A DNA stretch of 64,000 nt from Elmis aenea (Eukaryota > Arthropoda > Insecta > Coleoptera > Elmidae): assembly GCA_947652605.1 (NCBI GenBank), contig OX393581.1:14512640-14576639 (forward strand). The letters run 5' to 3'. This document shows positions 57,339 through 64,000 of the stretch, in pieces. The translations under genes were made by a program, and so were the position numbers. How positions within the stretch are numbered: the first letter of the stretch is position 1; every line of letters starts with the position of its first letter. The notes below the pieces were generated by a model. That model had not been told where the DNA came from, did no database searches, and saw nothing but the letters and a program-made list of their open reading frames with translations.

Positions 57339-60300
57339 CTGAAACAACGTAAAATTTGACAAAAACCATTAAGTCAAAGAAGTGCTTAAGCAAGTACCTG
57401 CTCGAATTTCCCGTGGATCTGCGTCCGTCCAAGCTGTTTGGTCGATCGAGTTTTCCATGGTAGGAGCCCAGTCTGTTAGTTCATCGTCACCTTCATGTCC
57501 TTCGCCGCCACTCCAGCTTAAACTGCTTTCACTTGCCACATCACAGTTGTCATTTACACAGTGAGTGTCCATGGTACACTGAAAATAATGACATGCGTCA
57601 TACGTCATATAAATTTACCGAAACTCATAACACAACATATTTCTTAACAAATAAATTAAATAGGCTATGGCAAGTATATACAGCAGCATTTTTCAACCTG
57701 TGTGCCGCGAGCATCCTCCAGATGTGCAGCAAAAAATAAAATCATAAATAAACATGCATTTCTATTTATGTATGTCCAAGTACCAAGTCAATTGAGAAAT
57801 GCAATTTTTTTAACTTATAATTTTAGCTGATTCTTTTAATTTTAATAATTTTATAAATCTTGGATAGTAGACAGTCTATTTTTACTAATGCAAGAAATTA
57901 TGATTTATAATTAAAATATGAGAAAATTCATGACTATGACATTGAATTTAGTAACTATAATGGAAAACTATTGTGAATTAGTAGCTGGGGAATTATTTTA
58001 GTGAATTGGTATTAAAACTACAGAAAATAATTTAACACATATTTATAGTTTAAATAATTATTATTATTAATACCTTTGAACTTAAAATATCATTTTTTAA
58101 ATATTTGATAGGAACATGGAATACAAAAGCATACAAGGTAAAGAAGTAGAATTAGTAGAGGAATTCGACAATAGAAAATTAGTAATATCAAGATTAACGG
58201 AAACGAAGAAAAAAAGGAAAGGAATGGTAAAGCTCGACAAAGGGCATATATTAATAAAATAGGATGAAAAATGCAGAGAGAAAAAGAAATAGAGGGACCA
58301 AGAATAAAATATGAAAAAGAAGTGAGGCAGAGACTAGAAGAAAAAGGAGTCAGCTGGAGAGATGTGGCACAATTAGCTAACCGTAGGGAGTGGAGAAACA
58401 TAATACAGAAATAAAAAAACATACCTCGACACCGAAAGGTACAAGAGGAACCGATTAAGAAGAAAAATAAATATTCGAGAACTTCATAAAGAACGATTAA
58501 ACATAGTTATTACACAGCTTATTAATAAGCTGTGGTTATTACTTCAGCGGGATATGCTACATGCAGGGGCGGATCTATATACGGACTAATAGGGCTTAAG
58601 CCCTGGACCCCCAAGTGTCAAGGGCCCACAAAAATTGAATTATTATCATACATTTTTAATATTCAATATTAATAATAAAATAATAATGATAATTTATATT
58701 ATTATTTGTTTTATTTTAATCAATATAACATAATTCAACACTGTTTCATAAATAAATATATCTCAACTCGAATTTTAATATTATTAAAAATGAATTTTAA
58801 ACCCCAATTTAAAAATTCTTAATCAAAAAAAAAAAAAAAATGGGGCCCCATTGGACTTTAATAAGTCCTAGGTCCCGAAGAACCTAGATCCGCCCCTGGC
58901 TACATGCTGTGGCTGTTTCTCAATAAGTGCACGTGCACCCCCAACTTACAATCCCAACTATGTCTCTTTTAATCATATTTCGACCAGTTAATGAAATGTA
59001 TTAACTAAATGAAGTTATTTTAATTTCATTTTATATTTCATCCTGAGTCAGGACCGGACCGGGACTCGAAACGCCTAAATCCCCGTGAAGCGTAGTCGTA
59101 GTCGCTGCCGTCCACTGCTCAAGCCACCTCGGACGCTGATTGGAGTAGCCGTTACCCCGCTAACCCTTTGTTCCCCGTAACGGTCCACATTGTTAAGCTC
59201 GCATATGTGGACAGTCGACATGTGCACTGTTAATTTTGATATATCGGTTTTTGGTTTATCGCGTTGGTTTGTTATTGTCGGTCTGCAAATATGACGGAAT
59301 ATTCGACTTGTGTTACTGTGTTAGCGTGCAATATTTAAAAACAATTCGTTTTTCTTATTAATCTTAAGAAGAAAAGGTAAAAATCTAGAGTGCCGGTCGT
59401 CCAAAACCGAATTTGTTTATCACAAATGTAACAAAGTGCAAAACTCGTGACTATAAAAGGACTTTTAGCACAGTATAGAGATCATACAGTTGGGACAGCT
59501 TCTGTCGGCACCTCTGAAGTTTATTGTTTTGTTTTTCATACAATATGGCCGTCTATTGGTGGTAGTTCATATTATAGTTAATAGATGGCGTTAGTTAAAA
59601 ATTGGCGCAAATTGGTATAACCGTTCAAATAGCAGATGTAAAAAGCAAGTATTTTAAATAATTTATATAAAAAAACCAAAACATAAGAAGTTAAAACTAC
59701 GTTGGAATCGAAATAGCGATCATATGATACGTCATATGATTTAAAATCGTCGCGCCACCCCTCGGCTATTTAAAAAAGTACCACCAATTTGGTGCATACG
59801 CAATGAAAATACGAACATAAAAAAAGGTAAGCTGTTCCTACTGTAACTGTATAATCTTTATTATACTGTGTTTTAAGATAGAAACTTATGAAAAAAGTGA
59901 TTTGTTGGGTGGGTGAATAGTCTTTACTGTTTTTCTTGTTAATTATTTGCAAGTGATGATGAAACAGAATGGACAAAACCAGGCGTTAAAGATTTAATTC
60001 ATTTAACAGAAAAAATCAAAAAACATCATAGTTCAAGTTTGCTCCACCTTTTTTTTGGAAATAATATGTGCGCCCCCAAAATATCAACGCACGCGCCGCC
60101 ACTGGCTACATGACTGATATTGACCAAAATTTATAAGTAATTGGTTTTAAAATGAGGTTTTATGAGATTGGTACATCTGTTATCTGAAAGCTCAACTCTT
60201 AAAACATCAGTGAGGTCAATTATTTTAAAGCTTTGTAAAATGATGATTAAACAAAGTTAGTACTTAATATGATATACACTTAATTAGTTGAAAATATCTA

Positions 60301-61594
60301 CCATTTAAACTTTTTTTAGAGCTGTTTTTGAAGCATCTTAATATGTGATAGATATAGGCTTGCAATTTTTGGGCGTTAAAATGTTTTAAAAAAAGTTCCA
60401 TAGTTCACAAAATTTTATATTAGTTACAATTTGAAAAAAAAATAATTTTTGTATCACAATTTTGAGTTAGCTTAACAAATTTATCTTATTTCTTTTATCT
60501 AATATTTTAGAATCATTTATACTTGGGTGTTCTCTTATCAAGTAATAATTGTATGTAACAGTATACGTCAGTTTTTTAAAGCTATTTATTACACTTCATA
60601 AATAGTTTATCTACATAAGTCTTGCGTTATTAATAAAGTTATACTCTAAATAGACTTACTCGATTCTGTAAAAATCAGATGACTTTTTTTAAATTACGAT
60701 TAATACTAACATTACAATAAATTAGAAATTACATAATAGTATTATTGGAAAGATCTTAAAGCAGAAATGTGACACCAATCTCAATTGAATGACTAAGAAA
60801 ATATCACTGGATTTAAAAATATGTGCAATGTTTACCAAATAGTCAAAAAGAGAATATGCTTTTAAATATACTTACATCATTGATATCCATATTGTGTTGG
60901 CAATATCTCTCAATTTTATTGACAATATTTTGATTCAAAGGCTTAATTTTTGGATTATGTTTAAATGATCTCGCATTTTCTGCTATATCCAATCTTTGAG
61001 GCCGTTTTCTTTTACCACATGGTGGGATTGGAGTCTCATCTACGTTCATTCTTTTCAACTTCCGCTTTCTCCTCATGGGACGTGCAGGCGAATGTTCATT
61101 GAAAGAATCGCTTTCCAAACTATGACTTACGGGCATCCCTATTCCAACAAAGATTGTCAAAATAATGGAGATGATAAGATAGAAAAACGTACCTAATCTG
61201 TTATAGCGTCCTCGTAGGAAACTATGAATTTGATGTTTCATACGTAGTGACTGCGTCCTGTTGTTGATTACACGGGAAACAGCCAAACGTAATGACATTT
61301 CGTCTGAATCGGATTGATGTGCTGCTTTGTTGCGATTTTTCTGAGGAATGCGAAGTTCCGAATTGCTACTGGTACTTTCATCCGATTGATTATCGGCTGA
61401 TTTATTGATACACATATCTAAAACAGGATATGTTAAACTGGTCATTGATGGGCTAGTAAATACTTACGTAAATTTCCTGCAGATCTTGTACGTCTTCGCA
61501 TTCCCCATTTCCTTCCACCTAATTCAAAAGGAACAGGACCACAAGACTCTGATTCTTCCAAGGCTATTGTAAGATCTTGGGCTAGATGATCCAT
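57040..61594 (-). CDS. GPATCH2: GPATCH2/GPATCH2L-like nuclear protein
   Basis: Five exons (61468-61594, 61193-61417, 60876-61138, 57398-57578, 57040-57338) join in frame to a 364-residue protein. It starts MDHLAQDLTIALEESES, matching the conserved GPATCH2 N-terminus, and has the basic block RRKRKLKRM at the expected place. It also has the acidic block GDDELTDW, close to GDDEQSDW in vertebrates, and a conserved segment DERPGFSISTGANERV. GPATCH2 is a nuclear RNA-metabolism protein whose G-patch activates the DHX15 helicase. No G-patch is visible here: the frame stops at 57040, or may use an alternative donor and a last exon at 56645-56698. It could therefore correspond to GPATCH2L, which I recall also lacks the motif. 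A poly(A) signal (AATAAA on this strand) lies at 56818-56823. Intron 3 is 3.3 kb and full of mobile elements; the others are 50-59 bp. Confidence 0.85.
57398..57578 (-). CDS. GPATCH2: GPATCH2-like exon 4
   Basis: This exon is 181 nt, with acceptor TTTTCAG|TGTACC and donor GCAG|GTACTT. It encodes a Ser/Gly/acidic stretch, SSLSWSGGEGHEGDDELTDW, which is the best-conserved part of the family outside the basic block. Confidence 0.85.
58109..58468 (+). mobile_element. Internally deleted LINE (endonuclease start joined to C-terminal end)
   Basis: It begins GGAACATGGAATAC (IGTWN, the first endonuclease motif), then GKEVELVEEFDNRKLVISRL and TETKKKRKGMVKLDKGHIL. It then jumps to the protein end, VRQRLEEKGVSWRDVAQLAN and RREWRNIIQK-stop, and a tail ACCTCGACACCGAAAGGTAC with AAGAGGAACCGATTAAGAAG. 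A near-perfect 10-bp duplication AAATATT(T/C)GA flanks it (58099-58108, 58469-58478). The middle, including reverse transcriptase, is gone. Confidence 0.75.
58564..58898. mobile_element. hAT-type MITE with TSD GCTACATG
   Basis: The ends are CAGGGGCGGATCTA and TAGATCCGCCCCTG. GCTACATG flanks at 58556-58563 and 58899-58906. Its interior includes GGGCCC-type words near both ends. It lies in intron 3 of the GPATCH2-like gene. Confidence 0.9.
58907..60104. mobile_element. Second hAT-like element on the same target site
   Basis: After the shared GCTACATG at 58899-58906 the sequence starts CTGTGGCTG. The right end is CGCCGCCACTG followed by a third GCTACATG (60105-60112). Read from the right the end is CAGTGGCGGCGCG. 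Left and right termini agree only loosely (about 7 of 9). A SINE lies inside. Confidence 0.5.
59045..59140 (-). mobile_element. tRNA-derived SINE head (or tRNA pseudogene)
   Basis: On the minus strand an A box TGGCTTGAGCAGTGG (59112-59126) and a B box GTTTCGAGTCCC (59061-59072) stand about 40 nt apart, as in RNA polymerase III promoters of tRNAs. Cloverleaf pairing is poor and an AT-rich body follows, so a SINE is more likely than a working tRNA gene. Confidence 0.5.
60113..60875. other. GPATCH2-like intron 3, unique part
   Basis: AT-rich intron sequence down to the donor of exon 3. No mobile element or exon was recognised. The other unique part of this intron (57579-58090) also shows nothing. 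Confidence 0.55.
60876..61138 (-). CDS. GPATCH2: GPATCH2-like exon 3
   Basis: This exon is 263 nt, with acceptor GAATAG|GGATG and donor AATGAT|GTAAGT. It encodes SHSLESDSFNEHSPARPM, the basic signature RRKRKLKRMNVDETP, and a likely nuclear localisation segment CGKRKRPQR. Confidence 0.85.
61193..61417 (-). CDS. GPATCH2: GPATCH2-like exon 2
   Basis: This exon is 225 nt, with acceptor GTTTTAG|ATATG and donor ATTAG|GTACG. It is rich in Ser, Asp and Asn (NQSDESTSSNSEL), then DSDEMSLRLAVSRVINNR. The following 54-bp intron has no stop in the same frame and can be read through. Confidence 0.8.
61468..61594 (-). CDS. GPATCH2: GPATCH2-like exon 1
   Basis: This exon has 42 codons plus one base, from the ATG at 61594 to the donor TTTAC|GTAAGT. 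It encodes MDHLAQDLTIALEESES and an arginine-rich stretch KWGMRRRTRSAGNL. The following intron is only 50 bp. Confidence 0.85.
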
Positions 61595-61964
61595 TATCAC
61601 TGACGATTATTAGCTCTGCACAACACACATTGCCATTCAATTCACAAAATTTATGGACTCAAATCACATTAAAACATACAACAATAGAGATATGTTTAAT
61701 TATAAAAATTTGGTGAAATGTTGACCATTAAATGTTGACCATTTACAAAGTTCACAAGATACACAACTGACAGGTGACAGATAACAATTTTTATAAAACG
61801 CGAAAACTCTACAATTGTGCTATTATCCTAACAACGTTTCTGTCTACAGATGCAAAAGTTATAATCGAAGGTGATGGCATAATTATTTTGCTATCTTTAG
61901 AAAGAATTTGTGAGATGGCTTTGTTAATAAAACTTAATTAGTTTAATAAAACACATCTTCAATT

Positions 61965-61970
61965 TTTATT
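61965..61970 (-). terminator. Poly(A) signal of the DUF4779-like gene
   Basis: AATAAA on the minus strand, about 150 bp after the TAA stop, with more AATAAA-like repeats close by. It would give a 3'UTR of about 170 nt. Confidence 0.55.
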
Positions 61971-62118
61971 TTTATTTTAAAATAACTTAAACATGAAATA
62001 AACGAAATATGGTTCATATGAATAATAACAACGCTTAATGTCACATAATATCGTATCACAATAACTGAAAAATATGAGAAATATAATCAGATGTATAACA
62101 TTCATGACTTCTTTGGAG

Positions 62119-62442
62119 TTAACGATGTTTTCCACCTCCGCCTCCTCCGTGTCCACCTCCGCCTCCTCCATGTCCTCCACCACCTCCTCCATGACCGCCA
62201 CCGCCTCCACCATGTCCTCCGTCGCCGCTACTCTTGCTTGATTTATGTCCACTTGACTTGTGACCTTTACTACCGCCTGATTTGCCATATTTGTCTTCGT
62301 GAGAATGATGGGAATCATGTCCACCTGCGTCTTTGTGACCTTTATCTTCACTATAATGCCCACCTTTTTCTGAATGACCTTTCTTCCCATAACTGCTTGA
62401 ATCATGTCCTCCTTTATGATGGCCACCCTTCTTAGAACCTCC
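62119..62442 (-). CDS. DUF4779-like gene exon 3
   Basis: This exon has 107 codons and a stop, with acceptor TTTTGCAG|GGAGG. It encodes GGSKKGGHHKGGHDSSSYG and SGGSKGHKSSGHKSSKSSG, then four GGGGGG blocks separated by His, ending in KHR. Confidence 0.85.
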   Translation of the reverse strand, partial: GGSKKGGHHKGGHDSSSYGKKGHSEKGGHYSEDKGHKDAGGHDSHHSHEDKYGKSGGSKGHKSSGHKSSKSSGDGGHGGGGGGHGGGGGGHGGGGGGHGGGGGGKHR

Positions 62443-63656
62443 CTGCAAAATCATGCAAATTTAAATAATGCAAGAACAAATGTAATATTAAAATTGATCT
62501 TCAAGACAAAATTAAAATTATTGTACCTTTTTGTGGCCGCCTTCTTCATGGAACCCTCCATATTTCTCACTGTCGCCGCCTTCATGATATTCATCATAGA
62601 ATTCGTGTTTCTTCTCAAATGCGTCGGACTTGTGAACATCATGTCCACCTTTTGTACTATGGCCTTTGCTATGCTTGCCACTTTCTCCATACTGTTACCA
62701 AAAATACAATTTTAGTTATAATTACGACTTTTAAAATCTGTATCACAAACCTTGGCTCCCTTTTCGCCTTTATCACCTTTATGGTGTTCCCCATGATAAC
62801 CACCTTCATCGTGGTGTTTCTTTCCGCTGCCTCCCTTGTCACCATAACTACCTTTATGTCCTTCTTTATCATGATGTCCTTTTTCAGCTTTGTCATATGA
62901 ATGGTGGCCTTTGTACCCTTTATCGCCTTTTTCGCCATGACTTCCGCTGTGCTCGGCATGGTGGGATTTTCCACCACCCTTTGAGGATTTCCCTCCACCA
63001 CCTCCACCTCCATGACCACCACCGCCGCCGCCGTGTCCTCCACCACCATGTCCACCGCCTCCGCCGCCGTGTCCTCCGCCTCCACCACCGTGTCCCCCGC
63101 CGCCACCGTGTCCCCCGCCTCCACCTCCGTGGCCACCTCCGCCACCACCATGTCCGCCACCGCCATGTCCTCCACCACCACCTCCGTGGCCACCTCCGCC
63201 ACCTCCATGGCCTCCACCTCCATGACCTCCACCACCACCGCCATGTCCACCGCCACCGTGACCTCCACCGCCGCCGCCACCATGTCCATAGGCTTCATGA
63301 TCATGATCGTATCCGTCCGATGCAGCTGGTTTTAAATCTTCTGCACCTACTGGTACGAATGAGAACGCTAATGGCTTTTGTAATATTTTATTTTCAATTT
63401 TTTCGCTGGCATCGCCTACAGGAGCGATCAATTCCTCAGAAAGAAAAGGTAATCCAGCTAGAGGATATAAAACTGGATGCTTAATTGCATCTGCAAACAC
63501 CGGTCGAGGTTCTGCAGCGGCCGCTTGTAAATCGCCACCCAAAGTTTCATATCCAAAACTTACAGGCACTACGACTCGAGGAACAACATTGCCGGTAACA
63601 CTAGTTACTAGACAAAGATTAAGCAGCACGAAGCTGCTTTTCAAAAACACCTTCAT
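62119..63656 (-). CDS. Secreted Gly/His/Lys-rich protein, DUF4779-like
   Basis: Three exons (62751-63656, 62527-62691, 62119-62442), all joined in phase 0, give 464 residues. A signal peptide MKVFLKSSFVLLNLCLVTSV is followed by a non-repetitive segment (about 23-122; VVVPVSFGYETLGGD, then alternating Pro/Leu-rich stretches). Then come about 100 residues of GGGGGGH/GGGGH repeats (about 124-222), a Lys/His/Gly domain (223-430; HHDEGGYHGEHHKGDKGEKG, KHEFYDEYHEGGDSEKYGGF), and a second block of GGGGGGH repeats before the end KHR. The Lys/His domain resembles insect DUF4779 proteins, whose function is unknown. An extracellular or cuticle-matrix, metal-binding or hydrogel role is inference. I took the ATG at 63656 because the codons before it in the open frame are TTG. 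Confidence 0.85.
62527..62691 (-). CDS. DUF4779-like gene exon 2
   Basis: This exon has 55 codons, with acceptor GGTAACAG|TATGG and donor AAAAAG|GTACAA. It encodes YGESGKHSKGHSTKGGHD and then the aromatic/acidic segment KKHEFYDEYHEGGDSEKYGG. Confidence 0.85.
62751..63656 (-). CDS. DUF4779-like gene exon 1
   Basis: This exon has 302 codons, ending at the donor GCCAAG|GTTTGT. It contains the signal peptide, the unique N-terminal region, the long glycine/histidine repeat and the start of the Lys/His domain. The intron that follows is 59 bp. Confidence 0.85.
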
Positions 63657-63736
63657 AAACAACAATTGTATAGCGCACTACACAAGTTAAACAATCAAAC
63701 TTTGGATGACAACTGCTCTGTGATTCCTTAGTTGAA

Positions 63737-63746
63737 TATTTATATA
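63737..63746 (-). promoter_or_regulatory. TATA box of the DUF4779-like gene
   Basis: On the minus strand the motif TATATAAATA lies about 80 bp upstream of the ATG. An initiator-like GAGCAGTTGTC follows about 30 bp downstream. This suggests a focused, strongly regulated promoter, as in cuticle and secretory genes. Confidence 0.6.
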
Positions 63747-64000
63747 GAAGTTTCCTTTCCAAAGGACGATGAATTAATTAGTGCTTTTCCACAAACATGG
63801 AAGTTACACTTCATTTGATTCTTATGCGACAAATAATCCGTATAATTTTGGTTCAATAATTGGACAGTGGCAGAGTTAGTTAAGAAAAATATCTTTAATT
63901 ATATAAGTTATTAACAAGTAAAATAAACAATACACGTCACTGCATTAAGTGAGATATTTCATGATTCTACGTTCCTGTGCTTTTTACTTTTTTTACTTTC

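Noticed and set aside
58090..58422. Minus-strand ORF of 110 codons rich in Leu/Phe/Ser
   Set aside because: It is antisense to the internally deleted LINE.
59045..59140. Functional tRNA gene
   Set aside because: A and B boxes are present, but I could not fold acceptor and anticodon stems convincingly, and it lies inside a transposon.
62091..63484. Plus-strand ORFs rich in His/Arg/Leu and Thr/Ser (114, 195 and 107 codons)
   Set aside because: They are antisense shadows of the Gly/His repeat gene, open only because the repeat lacks stops.

Overview
The window reads as AT-rich nuclear DNA of an insect; the order is not certain, a beetle being my guess from the style of the repeats. Spliced genes with GT-AG introns, insect-type gene families, and a dense mix of non-LTR retrotransposons, mariner, Tigger, hAT and foldback elements and satellite arrays all support this. 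Three host genes could be assembled by hand, all on the minus strand. Everything else is intron or intergenic DNA filled with mobile elements.

(1) 1-51.9 kb is the 5' part of a salt-inducible kinase gene (SIK2 type). Exon 1 is at 51699-51824, exon 2 at 21955-22071 and exon 3 at 6022-6085; the reading frame is continuous across them. The two introns are about 29.6 kb and 15.9 kb. The rest of the kinase lies beyond the left edge. The introns hold nearly all the mobile elements: a foldback element at 1.2-2.0 kb, a Tigger remnant at 3.7 kb, a non-LTR retrotransposon (LINE) remnant at 7.1 kb, a perfect hairpin at 8.0 kb, a mariner relic at 9.4-10.0 kb, a hAT transposase relic invaded by a 183-bp satellite at 18.4-21.1 kb, a 5'-truncated LINE reverse transcriptase at 23.3-25.0 kb, a CpG-rich island at 25.5-26.3 kb, a duplicated segment at 27.6-30.6 kb, a Helitron-like element made almost wholly of a higher-order tandem array at 30.56-33.95 kb, a DD41D mariner relic carrying a nested LINE at 43.7-45.7 kb, and several hAT-type MITEs with exact 8-bp target duplications.

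(2) 57.0-61.6 kb is a GPATCH2-like gene of five exons. Its third intron holds an internally deleted LINE, two hAT elements at one target site, and a tRNA-derived SINE.

(3) 62.1-63.7 kb is a three-exon gene for a secreted, 464-residue glycine/histidine/lysine-rich protein resembling the insect DUF4779 group, with a TATA box and a poly(A) signal.

The most unusual items are the pentameric higher-order repeat with Helitron-like ends, the satellite expanded inside a transposase gene, two hAT elements stacked on one 8-bp site, and two retro-insertions of only 41 and 53 bp that consist of a LINE 3' tail.
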